Assembly (NCBI GenBank): GCA_030248135.1
Contig: JASANC010005889.1
Location: 52,199 to 116,198 of the forward strand
Direction: 5' to 3'
DNA length: 64,000 nucleotides
From: Theristus sp. LFF4_11
Lineage: Eukaryota > Nematoda > Chromadorea > Monhysterida > Xyalidae
Position 1 is the first letter of the stretch; each line of letters opens with the position of its first letter. The notes beneath the pieces were generated by a model that had not been told where the DNA came from, did not search any database, and saw only the letters and a list, made by a program, of their open reading frames with translations. Positions 12,701 through 22,425 of this stretch are shown in pieces. A program made the position numbers and the translations under genes.

Positions 12701-15700
12701 GGTGTCTCACTTTTGATCACCCCAAAATGGCTGAGGCGGTCAATGTCACTGAGATGAAACGTCCCAGCCCAGCTGTTGGACGATTTCATTTGGAACTCAA
12801 TGAATACTGATTCCTCACGTGTGCGAATCAGTTGCTCTTGATGCAAGAGCATGTGGCGCTTGTGGCCTTCCTGATAGGTGAGTCCTGCCTTCAGGAAATT
12901 TCTGTCGAACCACGGTGTTTGTGGGTCGATCTGCACACCCAGATAGCTGGATGGCGGATTAGGCTGAATAGCCTTTTCTTCAGGCGGCACTGGTTCGCAA
13001 CCAGGCGGACATTTATGTCCTTTCGCCTTGAGAAAACACAGCCTGTACGTTCGCGTGCAGACTGCGTATGCGACATTGGCCAACTGGTAGCCATAATTGC
13101 TTGTCGCGTGAGTCATTACAATTCCCACAAGGGATTGCAATGTTCGGTATTTAAACCATTGAATGCAATTCTCGATCGCTGAATGAGCGGCGAGATTTGT
13201 GTGGCCGGGCAACTTGTTGCTCTCGTCCACTTGCAAATTGAGGACAACACGCAAGTGTTGTTCTCGTTGGAGCACATATTGGTGCACCATAAGCTGGCGA
13301 TCGATACGATCGACCGGCTTGTAGTTGTGAGGTTTCTCACGTGTGGCTGCACACTTTTCTGGGTGTGGCAGCATTGGGAATGTTCCCTCGAGCAACTCCT
13401 TTGGATGTTGCTGTATGAAGCGTACGACTTTGTCGTATTCTCCATATGTTTGTGCAAATGCGAGCCGCATCAGCGGATTCGCTCGCAGCTTGTCAAATGA
13501 CAAGTCTTGCGTCAGCACCTTGTGCTGATTGCACATGTCATACGGGTATTCGTCAGCGCTGGCGATATACGCCAGGCCGACGTCAATGGCCGCGCGGAAC
13601 TGATCGTACCGCGTGTCCACTTTGGTTTTGTCACGCATCTTTGTGCCTGACGTAGCCATACTGTCTGTGCATGCGAGGCACATGAACAGTGCGTCATAAA
13701 TCAACGCAACCCAGTTATACTGGAATGCGTAGTGTTTACCAATGTTGGTAGTCCATTTAACAGATGTTCGCCTTGGCGAAATACTGTTGATAAACCAGCT
13801 GCCCTCGCAAAATTGCGAGTTGCGCTCTTTACCCTGTCGGGTAAAATGCACGGCATCGTGCATCTTCACCGTGAATGCTGTCAGCACCATGCCTGGTGTT
13901 GGCGGCACATACCCTGGCTGACCATACTGGGTCGGCAGGGGTCGGAACTTGTATGGACGAGTTCCGTTGTAATTGGACATGCCAATATTTTCCAGAAGGA
14001 TACGAGTATCCTTGTGGTTCTTTGGATAGGTATTTGCAAACAACTTTTTCGTCTGCAAATCCTCTGAGTAGGCATAATTCATGCCCACAAAGAATTCCTC
14101 TGGTCCGTCCCAATGATGGAACGTCAGAGTTTCATTCAGCAGGAACTCAACGAGCAGCTTTCGCTTTTCTCGTTGTTCCTGAATCAGAGCTGGATCCAAC
14201 ATGATGGCCAGCTCAATGCAAAAGCAGTATGCGCCTGCGCACAGGAACAACTGCACTGGATACTTGATGCCGGCCACGTAATCGAGGCCTGCAAGCACGG
14301 ATGCTGCGTAGAAACGCGGCGTTTCGTGCAAAGCTGCCGGTCGAGGATGACCTTTATCCGGCTGAAAATAGGTGTAGTGCAGTGCCAAGTGTCCGTTCAT
14401 GGTACTGCACCTTTCACCAATGAACCTCAGCAGCTCTTTGAGCTGAAAAGGTGTGTAGTCAACCACCCACGTGACCGCGGTGGCTTGACCCATGACACGG
14501 CCAATAAGGCGTGCGTGTCGTCGCATGGCATCACGACGTGTGTACGTGATGGTGCCTTCATGCCACATATTACTCCATGCAGTAATGGGCATGAGCTTTT
14601 TCGGCAAATTTGACCGACTGTTAATGAACGGAGCTGCTTTCCTGCAGATCTCGTTCACAATTTGGACGACCGTAACGGCTGTGCCGTTATGGATGTCCTC
14701 TGGAATATGATCGTCTCTTGTATTTTCCAAGAGATCGTCATGTATGTTGAATGGCAAGGGTGAACACCCTGCCTGTTGCGGTGACGCAACTCTAGGTGAT
14801 TTGTCATCACCTTCTTTCTCATGTTTTTGGCTCGTGTACAGTTGGTACACGAAACCAAGCGTTTTGTATTCAAGGTCTTCCTCTGTTGCGAGGTAGCCTT
14901 GATGTGGCGCGTGTGAGACGCGCCCATGACGCATCAGGTGGTGTCCCGCCATTGATGATGTGTCATATTGTGTCAGTGCGGCAACCGTCATGGGCCACAC
15001 TGGCACATTTGCATTTGGTCTCGCTGGAAACACATTTGGTGCTTCCAACGCAGCTATGGCTGGGTGGCATGTGCCCGTCAAGCCATAAAGAACAGTAAGG
15101 CAGTTCACACTGCCTTCTGCTTGTCTCTGCTCTACCAGCATGTGCGTTGCCGCTGCTGGGTGGTCGTCACCATATTTATCTATGGTCCAACCAGAGCTGA
15201 TTCGTGACAAAGCGAACGTGTTCGACTTTGTCATTCTGAGGTCGAGGCGGATGTCCGCCCACGGACCCGGATTTTGCCGTGGCAAATGAAGTCTCAGCCT
15301 GATTTCCTCAGGACTGAGAATTCGGTGGGGGGTTTTGTGTGTCCACAATTCCACCACCTTCTTGTTGTCCAACAAGTAGACATTTCGACTTGGTCGCACT
15401 GACACCAGTGGACCAAATCCTGCAGTAGGTCGGAGCTGCTTGTAATTTTGCAAGCGGCCCAACGTACGCCAACCGAGTGGGACGTTTGGATACGTCTCGC
15501 GCTCGGTGTCGTAGAATGCGGCGACAGCTCGCCTCACTTCTACTTCATTATCACCTGGTTGCACTCGTAGGTGCTCCGGGTGATCTTCTTTAAGGATTGG
15601 GAATCCTTGATCTCCAAAGCCAAGTTGGCCGTAGAGTTGTTCGTGAGTCACACCCATGTCGGGTGTGATCTCCAAAATGGCTGGTTGGTCCTCCTCTGAG

Positions 15701-16299
15701 TCCAGAGGGACCTGATCATAGTCGAGCAGGTCAGCCAGTTCCTGCTCGGCTTCTTCATCCGGTTTTTCAACCGAATGCATTTCCTGATCACGGTGTTCCT
15801 CTTCGGGTTCCACCGTGACAGTCGTGTCCATGGGAGCACCGGCAGCATGCTGTCGATCGCCCCCTTTCTCAGAATCGGCACCCGCACTATTTCTAGCCGG
15901 GTCCGTCTGATTGTCTGCGGGGTCGGCGTCGATAATTTCGACGTCTTCCGCCGCTTTGTTTTTCAGGTACTCTGCTCGAATTTCTTCGAGCAGAGTGCCG
16001 TCCGAGGGTGATGCTTGGACGTTTGCACGTCCATCATCATTTTGACCGAGGTCAATTTGAAGAGGTGGATCTCCCTCATGCCCGGGAGTTCCGGTTGGCT
16101 GGCCTCCAGCCTGGGCCTGTGCCGTCGTGTCCGGCGGCACAAGCCCTCCCGACGGTGGTGGTGTCGGGGGTTGCCCCTCATTGGGCGGCAGAGTGGACTC
16201 GCTCGTCGAGCCCTCGTCCGTCGTGTGGACGTCCGCTGGAGGCCCTGTCGTTCGCCGTTGTGTTTTCTTTCTTGTTTTGTTGACGAAAACACGTGTCAT
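9706..16299 (-). CDS. Third retrotransposon ORF, 2197 codons, unknown protein with C-terminal CCHC zinc knuckle
   Basis: A single uninterrupted frame downstream of pol. The N-terminus (about residues 1-220) is basic, then Pro/Gly/Glu-rich and disordered-looking. Residues about 220-1350 look globular, with many Trp/Tyr/His and few low-complexity runs. Residues about 1400-2000 are Gln/Glu-rich with likely coiled coils (for example RAREEQQQARKEAE). Near residue 2050 is a retroviral-type CCHC knuckle, CSICNRYGHGNTEC, followed by a Lys/Arg-rich tail (KRRQPPKRDASKS). I see no signal peptide or convincing transmembrane segment, so an envelope is unlikely. I see no RT, protease, integrase or helicase motif. 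The intact length argues for selection or a very young copy. The knuckle suggests RNA or nucleoprotein binding (inference). I do not recognise the family. Confidence 0.9.
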   Translation of the reverse strand: MTRVFVNKTRKKTQRRTTGPPADVHTTDEGSTSESTLPPNEGQPPTPPPSGGLVPPDTTAQAQAGGQPTGTPGHEGDPPLQIDLGQNDDGRANVQASPSDGTLLEEIRAEYLKNKAAEDVEIIDADPADNQTDPARNSAGADSEKGGDRQHAAGAPMDTTVTVEPEEEHRDQEMHSVEKPDEEAEQELADLLDYDQVPLDSEEDQPAILEITPDMGVTHEQLYGQLGFGDQGFPILKEDHPEHLRVQPGDNEVEVRRAVAAFYDTERETYPNVPLGWRTLGRLQNYKQLRPTAGFGPLVSVRPSRNVYLLDNKKVVELWTHKTPHRILSPEEIRLRLHLPRQNPGPWADIRLDLRMTKSNTFALSRISSGWTIDKYGDDHPAAATHMLVEQRQAEGSVNCLTVLYGLTGTCHPAIAALEAPNVFPARPNANVPVWPMTVAALTQYDTSSMAGHHLMRHGRVSHAPHQGYLATEEDLEYKTLGFVYQLYTSQKHEKEGDDKSPRVASPQQAGCSPLPFNIHDDLLENTRDDHIPEDIHNGTAVTVVQIVNEICRKAAPFINSRSNLPKKLMPITAWSNMWHEGTITYTRRDAMRRHARLIGRVMGQATAVTWVVDYTPFQLKELLRFIGERCSTMNGHLALHYTYFQPDKGHPRPAALHETPRFYAASVLAGLDYVAGIKYPVQLFLCAGAYCFCIELAIMLDPALIQEQREKRKLLVEFLLNETLTFHHWDGPEEFFVGMNYAYSEDLQTKKLFANTYPKNHKDTRILLENIGMSNYNGTRPYKFRPLPTQYGQPGYVPPTPGMVLTAFTVKMHDAVHFTRQGKERNSQFCEGSWFINSISPRRTSVKWTTNIGKHYAFQYNWVALIYDALFMCLACTDSMATSGTKMRDKTKVDTRYDQFRAAIDVGLAYIASADEYPYDMCNQHKVLTQDLSFDKLRANPLMRLAFAQTYGEYDKVVRFIQQHPKELLEGTFPMLPHPEKCAATREKPHNYKPVDRIDRQLMVHQYVLQREQHLRVVLNLQVDESNKLPGHTNLAAHSAIENCIQWFKYRTLQSLVGIVMTHATSNYGYQLANVAYAVCTRTYRLCFLKAKGHKCPPGCEPVPPEEKAIQPNPPSSYLGVQIDPQTPWFDRNFLKAGLTYQEGHKRHMLLHQEQLIRTREESVFIEFQMKSSNSWAGTFHLSDIDRLSHFGVIKSETPEEKPQFVSTPKANAIRYSCSNADVFLEDLTPEKVLEEWQLLNLKTPISTSMDVTLILSLSERINMPTKAMMELKVKDFIFTFEDIKALTFAMLVRAALENIVYRLTQNGQQRVKKLTMKIAELNRQVEHAIMGTSHRRTVFNGFTPFQSKMPQRRADRSDTDESLLPSMCTRLCDIDEFAAKEQQELARAWSTAMHNHLTMSQRQDLQNAFDKQNKKLINQLVDQIRKYHGSPITPPRPVLLERQAEIHKTLFEQQRAREEQQQARKEAEPTDDLGLPLSEKTAASRSQSPVLQPATEQQSGLSVPSQETVELQRQLLHQQKQVALQQQQASKDKPRLMTGGPVFPQPRPIIPGLQYAAIAEHAVATQQQKSCGMNLPKERTEPFRIPRISQAPSVQRANKEDRSPPEKRLHIQSDTTTQSTSFETKEQHALLPSTCPWPKYMNQFQLPTEYRDVNRRYFDNLTQAYHETQCLTQALKTNAEVYGDPIQISDTINIRSRQDIKRAQHSMRPKYRQLPRPYYHPDNPVVKKLVHLGARAEARKAQYYDPNKPEQSDKFLPIDAPSVYAVQDTGRRMLENPQGFLQEAAEQCAAHPATVIKHLAHFISVREQDEFNGDPPDIRKIGSQNPMLNANCMQTLIRAEAKREAETAISFWSLLQPFYMEPIGAPQTLWSAAQQSEIYINGFTTDKNVQPTEEQVEQMSQQNIPALADMTELEKPKTPPQIPRLQLSKEFSQIMAQMAAEQERAWAAASTPEQLPTRSSRSTRSTDDSAKTLSEKEQNKNAPEKEATEQDQSTNTGETEQSASQESNQSVTATGTTETEQSTSGETVLTETDMELSEEQQVQAALIASVASDPDVKCSICNRYGHGNTECPLVTYRASRGTKRRQPPKRDASKSRGSRDGRGASVGHTGRHDPRETPILPPSAALVLGQQRPPATVGRGQAALQQRQREEQQRIGQSSTTTLALGQTTFAQPQQTRTFPKKTPPSRKPSRGRRK

Positions 16300-17872
16300 C
16301 GACAGAAATACTTGATTTCTGAAATAAAAAGAACAGAAATTAAGTTTGGTGCTGTGTTATCTGTTGTCACAGACAAACACAGCACAGACACAACACAAAC
16401 AGGCACTGCACAACAGAAAGCAAGTTGTGCGTGTCTGCATGCAAGCACAAGCGGCATGCCTAGCGTTAGTGCAACTAAAAAGTGCGCTAGCGAAGGTGAG
16501 CTAAAGCTACAGACCGCTTTAGTGCACAAATAAAGAGGAGACACAAACACTTTGCATCTTTTTGCAGATGCAAAAATTTAACCCCCCCCTTTTTTAAAAA
16601 CAAAAAAACCTCAAAAAAAACAAAAAAAAAAAAAAAAAAATTATGAAATGAAATTATAATAATATTAAATAAAATTAAAGAAATAAAGTAAATAAAGTAA
16701 AGAAAAATAAAAATAAATGGAAAAAGGGGGAGGGAGCACACAATCACCCGCCGAATATTTTCGTCGAATGAAGTGGAGAGTGAAATTCTCTCCTTTTGGC
16801 TGTGACTTGCACAACCGCCTGCCACGTGGCTGTGGTTGGTTCACGCCCTTTTACCCAGGGTCGTGAAATAACGCCGGGTGCAGAGCAAGCTGTGCCCCTC
16901 GTTTTGGTTGTTTGATTGAATGATCAATCTTATAACTGTTGTATGGTGATCGCAGCACTAATTTGTGTTGGAATCACCTTCATTCAGATCAACAATCAAT
17001 GTTGATTCTGAATTCCAAAATGATTGTCAAACGTCTTGCAACGTGACAGTCTAAAACCGACTCGATGTTTCACGAGTGGCAATATGGCCGATTGAACGTT
17101 CTAGAACGTTCTTTGGCAGCTGTCCCAGTATTTCACAACTTTTCAGCGGCGTGCTTCTTGGAAGCTTGCCATTCTGAAAGCTATGCTTGGAAGACAGCCA
17201 ACTTTATAAGTTGCTGTCTAGCGAGCGTGGGAAACTAGCGGCTTTTAGCTGCTAGCTTGCTGCGCTCGCTTATATTTTCACTTTAGCAACTTCGCTGGAT
17301 GTCCAGGTCAGTTTTGGGGGGTTTTTATTGAAATTTTCATTTCATTTTTGTTTGATTCTCTCGAGCACGAGTGTGGCCACATGTTGGCCGTAATCAGCTC
17401 GAGAGATGACATTGTTATCGAGCGGTCCTGCCGCTCGTTAACGTTCTGTCTTAGAAATTTGAGCTCACAATTTATTGTGCAGCTCATTTTTCACTCAATT
17501 TCAGACGTGGCTGAACCTTCAGTCACCTCTGCTTCTGGGGTAGTTTAGGAAAAATTAAATTTCCCTCACTTCCCAGTGAAATGAGAGGGAACACAATTGA
17601 TTTTGTGTACCTCCTTTCACTGAAGCTGGGTGGTTGTTTCACAACCGCTTCAGGTAAAATGAGAATTGTGGGGTGCATGTCACCTCACGTTCTCTTTTTC
17701 GAAAGATTTGAAAGCTAAAACTACAGAGTTGCTGTAGTTCAACTTTTATTTCTTTATTATCCATCAGCTAACTATTTGGCTGAGGATTTTCGGACGTCAG
17801 GAGCGACCTATCGGTTTCTCCTGACTGAATAGAAGTGCAGGCAAAATTTTTGTCTGCCCTTCTTTTGTCTAA
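16300..17872 (-). other. Non-coding interval between pol and the third ORF
   Basis: About 1.6 kb inside the element. It contains an A-rich run (16600-16720, plus strand) and short inverted words. The third ORF is so far downstream of pol that an internal promoter or a spliced subgenomic RNA is the likely way it is expressed (inference). No conserved coding frame is visible. Confidence 0.5.
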
Positions 17873-20800
17873 TTACTCAGTCGATTGTTCGGCTGGGTTT
17901 CGCCTGGGCAAACGCCTCGTAGGCGTTTCCGCAGGGTTTTCGAGCATTTTGGCAGGTATTTTTGCCAATATTGCCTCGGGAATCCTGATGGTACGTTGTT
18001 CAGAACACCAGTTCGGTTTGAACCGGTATTCTTTCTTCCCGTCCCAGAAATATTTATCTGGGAACTGGTCGTAACAATAAGACAGTTCCTGCACATTGCA
18101 GAGAATTGGCTTTTCATCTGGTTTATGAACAGGTAGCAGGTACGCTGCGCCCTGTTTTGACAGGAAGATGAGTCGAAAAGGCCCCAGAAATTGCCTTCTC
18201 AACTTCCTTGTCTTTGCATCTCGCAACGCGTATCTTCTGAATACGCGATTGCCTTGACGAACTGCAGGGTCTTTGCCCTTGCGTTTGTCGTAAGCCTGTT
18301 TACTGGCTTTATGAGCTTTCCGTATATTACGGGCAGCTATTTCAGTAGCTTCATGCTGCTTCAATTGGAGAGCCTCCTTTGTGGGGAGGTCCTCATTATA
18401 TTCATCGGGTATCCGATTGAATATGTCTGTGCTCGGAAATGGCGGATCTCGGCCATAAACGAGTACCCATGGCGTACACCCTGTGCTACTATGCACAGAG
18501 GTACGATAATTATACAACACTTTTGAAAGGTGCGCCGCCCAGTTGGCTGGGTTGTCGCACTCTTTCGCTAGTGAAGCGAGTATCCACTGATGATTTCTCT
18601 CAGTTGGATTACTCTGAGGGTGATAAGGAGCTGTTAGCTTCTGAAATATCCCCTCTGTCTTGCAGAAGTTTTTCATTTCTGCAGACACAAACTGAGTTCC
18701 GTTATCGGAAATCATTTCTGTCGGTTTACCAAACCGGCAGATATAATCAGTCAGGCAGCGAATACATGTGCTCGCTGTCTGATCTTTGACCAAGTAAACT
18801 TCTGGCCACTTGGTAAAAAGACATGTGATTACTAATACGTAATCATTGTCTTGTTTGTCTTTGCCGACTTTCAGCAGATCGAGTGCGATCTTTTGAAACG
18901 GCTTAGGAATAACCTCGATGTTTGTCATCGGGTTTTTCAATTGTCGCGTTTGACCTTGGCGTGTTGCGCATAAGCGGCACGCCCTGTAGTGATTCACTAC
19001 GTCTCGACGCATTTTACGCCACCAAAACTTTTTGGTGAGCGCTGCTAATGAGCGTCTTGGACTAAAATGTCCAGACTTCTCATGTGCTGCTTGCAGCAAT
19101 TCGCTTTGGTGGTTTGCAGCCACCATAATGCGATGTCTTTGGTCGAACTCATCGACCCAGTACAAAATACGCGTTTTCTCGTCTAAGAAGACGCGGTGTT
19201 TATTGTGCTGAAACCAGCGTTGAGTCTCCGTTATCGGTGGCTCAACATTTTCTTCTTGCTGTGCGAGTCTTTTGACTTCACGCAAGAAATCGTCTTGGTT
19301 CTGAGCGTTACGCACGTCCTGAACCAATTTATTGATATTTGCTTGACTTTCTTTTTCAAGATTGTCTAGCACTTTCACGCTTCCATTACATAAATAGTAA
19401 GGAAGTGACGTGAGATTCTCAACGTATGAGAATTCACATCTGTCTGCGTATGGCATCTCGACGATTGGCTCCATAGCCATCGCGAGTTTATGTTCAATGT
19501 GTTGGTCAGGTGCCAACTGACCCATTGAGCTTTCAATGAGATGTTTTACGTCTCTGAAAGTCGGTGCTGCTGGTAACCTCGAGAGGTCATCAGCAACTGC
19601 ATTGTGCCTTCCAGGCCGATGAATCATGGTCGGATTAAATTCCGTCAACATGAGACACCATCGTTCAACGCGTGAATTCGTTGAGCGGTTTTTAAGGATA
19701 TAGACCAGCGCTGCATGGTCTGTTATCACTTCGACAGGTCTGCGCCACACGTAGACCTTAAACTGCTGTAGTGCCCACACTACAGCTAGCATTTCCTGCT
19801 CCGAAGCTGTGTAATTTGACTCAGCTTTCGTAAGCGATCTGCTAACCCAAGCAAGCGGTCTCACTGCACCGTTAGCTTGTTTTTGTTGTAAGGTGGCTCC
19901 GATCCCAACGACGGAGCCATCAGACTCGATCGTAAATAACCGATCGAAATCTGGGTAAACCAGTACGCGGTCACTAACCAAAGCCTCCTTCAATTCGTCG
20001 AAGGCTTTTTGTTGGTTAGGACCCCATATGAACTTCACGTCTTTGCATAAAAGACGATTCAATGGCTTTGCCATAACCGCATAGTTCTTTATGAATCTGC
20101 GGTAAAAACCTGCAAGACCCAGAAAACGTCTCACTGCCTGTTGGTCGTGAGGAACTGGGTGATGTTTCACAGCCGAAACCAACTTTGGGTTCGGGCTGAT
20201 CCCGTCTGGGGATATAATATACCCCAAAAAGAGTACTTCTTTTGTGAAGAACTCACATTTACGTGGCGAAATCTTCAGGTTAACTTCCTGAAGTCTTTCG
20301 AATAAACGGTCGAGAAGCTGAAAATGCTCCTCCATCGTTTCACTGACGATAAGAATGTCGTCCAGGTAACATGAGTACCTGGGGTCATTCAGTGGCTGTA
20401 ATACCTCCTGCATCATTCTTTGAAAGATGCCAGGGGCGTTTACAAGGCCATAAGGCATACGAGTCCACTCGTAGAGGCCGAAAGGGCTGCTAAAAGCTGC
20501 CTTTTCTTGTGACTGAGGGTGCATCCTGATCTGCCAATAGCCAGAGTTCAGGTCCACCTTACTAAATATCCTCGGTCGCATGCGGCCGAGCATATCAATT
20601 AAATCAGTGCACCTTGGTAAAGGGTACACATCTTTTACCGTAACTGCATTCAGTTTTCGGTAATCGCAGCAGAGTCTAACGTCACCGTTAGGCTTCCATA
20701 CTGGGTTTAATGGTGAGCACCAAGCCGATTTAGACTTGATGATCACTCCCATGCGTTCCAAGTGTTCAATTTGTTGTTTCACTTTTTCACGGAACGCATA

Positions 20801-22074
20801 TTGCATACGACGCAGAGGAACCTTAATCGGTCTTGCGTCTTGTGTGTCGATTTCACACTGAACTAGGCTAAAATCGCCATAGTCAGTGTCTAACAGGAAG
20901 AAAGCGCCATTCCATCTGCCAAGCAGTTGGAGCATTTTGGTGCGATCTTCAATTGACAAGAAATCAAACTTGTCTTTATAGAAGGCTTCAATCTTTTGAC
21001 GCCTGAATTCAAACTCCTCTTCCGGTGTTTGAAATTGTATGATGCCTTCCTTTCGCACTTGCTCACCAATGTGAGTAGACGCGTCAGGTGGCTCTTTGAC
21101 AACTGTCGTTGTCCTTACAGCGTTAACACAGCCGTATAAGGTCGTGTTATCGAGACCTTGAATTTGCGGGAAGGCGGTAATTTCGCCTTTCCTGCTTTCT
21201 TCAGGTCGGTAGACCGGAGTCATGTAACCAAGCTCCGTGTCTGCCTGTATAGTAAAAGCGGCATCTGAGACATTGTCTATCAGAATGTCGACTTCTTTCA
21301 CCTCGGGATTGTACGTCGCCATTACTGGCTGACAAGCTGCTGGTGTGTCAGCTTCGTACAGTCCATGAGGTTCAAATAAGTATTCGAGGCCCTCTGGGTC
21401 CTCGTTTACTATTTCTTGGAACTGGTCCAATTCAGAGTCATGCACAGGCTTGACTTTGTTTTCGACGATCTTGGCGCGTATACTTGCAGTCTGATTTGGC
21501 TGTAAGTACGCTGTTTGCAAGAGACAGACGATTCCATCCGAAGGGATGTGAACTTCGTCACTCTCGCCCTCCATTTTTGCGTGCAACTTGTTGCACACAT
21601 CCATGGGCATTAAAATTCGCTGGGCTCGTAGCCTTGCGAGTTTTTGTGCAGTCACTTGGAGTAATTCCGCGTGAGCTGGCACGTCTTGCGGGTCCAGTAA
21701 TTCTGGAACACGCACTGGTGTTGTGCGATGCACAACTTCGAATCCTTCAGGTGTAGATTCACCTGAGAATTCTATTAGTCCATTACGTCCAAGAACAGTT
21801 GTCTTGCACGTTGGACTCGTAAAGAATGTGAGGTCCTTAGGGCCGTACATTCCACATGACAAGCGCAATGTAACAAATGCGCACATCGCGACCGTATTAT
21901 TACTGAAGTCGCGTAATGACAGATGGCATGCGCCAATGTCATTTAGTTGTATGACTCCGACTTCGAGACATCTAGCGAGATCTCGAACGGATATTGAGTT
22001 CATTGAAGCGCCCGTGTCGCTCAATGCAACTATACTGAAGCGCGGACTGTGCCGCAGTCTGACGAAGGCACATT
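17873..22074 (-). CDS. pol: Pol polyprotein: protease, reverse transcriptase, RNase H, integrase
   Basis: The frame is open from a TAA near 22075; no ATG is needed if pol is made by frameshift or fusion. Counting from 22024: protease DTGAS at about residue 3-7; RT about 400-600, with DVRLCCDYRKLN and the catalytic YLDDILIV near 553; RNase H about 660-790, with SDGSVVGIG and ASEQEMLAVVW; integrase zinc finger near 975 (HEKSGH, then CRLC); DDE core with D near 1046 (ALDLLKVG), D near 1107 (SDNGTQF) and E near 1143 (PTERNHQW); then a GPF-type C-terminal motif. Domain order places it in Ty3/gypsy. No internal stops or frameshifts are seen, so the enzyme looks functional. The junction to gag is lost in the suspicious stretch at 22130-22425. 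Confidence 0.95.
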
Positions 22075-22129
22075 AGCCCACCGCCCTAGCCAGCCGGCGG
22101 GTCTTTCCAAATGGGACGGCATAATTGGG

Positions 22130-22349
22130 GTTTCATTGGGGCCGGGACCAAGGGGGCACACTCGCATCCCGGGGGGGGGCGGCCCCCGGGGCCCCCCCCC
22201 CCCGCGCCGTTTTTTTTTTTCCCCCCGGGGGGGAAAAAATACGCGGAGACGGGCGCCTTTTCCAGAGGGGCCGCCGCGGTGGGGGAATTGCGGGATTTTT
22301 TTGTGGGGAAATTATTTTGGGGGGGGGGCGGGGGGGGGGGCGGGGGGGG

Positions 22350-22393
<44 letters not shown>

Positions 22394-22425
22394 GGCCCCC
22401 CCCCGGGGGGGGGGGGGGAACGGTT
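22130..22425. other. Homopolymer-rich, probably unreliable sequence between gag and pol
   Basis: Long G-runs, with some C and T runs (22168-22235 and 22315-22420), replace normal sequence over about 300 bp exactly at the gag-pol boundary. Translated on the minus strand they give only Pro/Gly runs. The flanks on both sides are normal coding sequence. Composition like this is typical of sequencing or consensus failure at a gap edge, although a real G-rich tract cannot be excluded. Confidence 0.7.

Noticed and set aside
9706..16299. Third ORF as a retroviral envelope
   Set aside because: No signal peptide, furin-like site or convincing transmembrane anchor, and a CCHC knuckle at the C-terminus fits a nucleic-acid-binding protein better.
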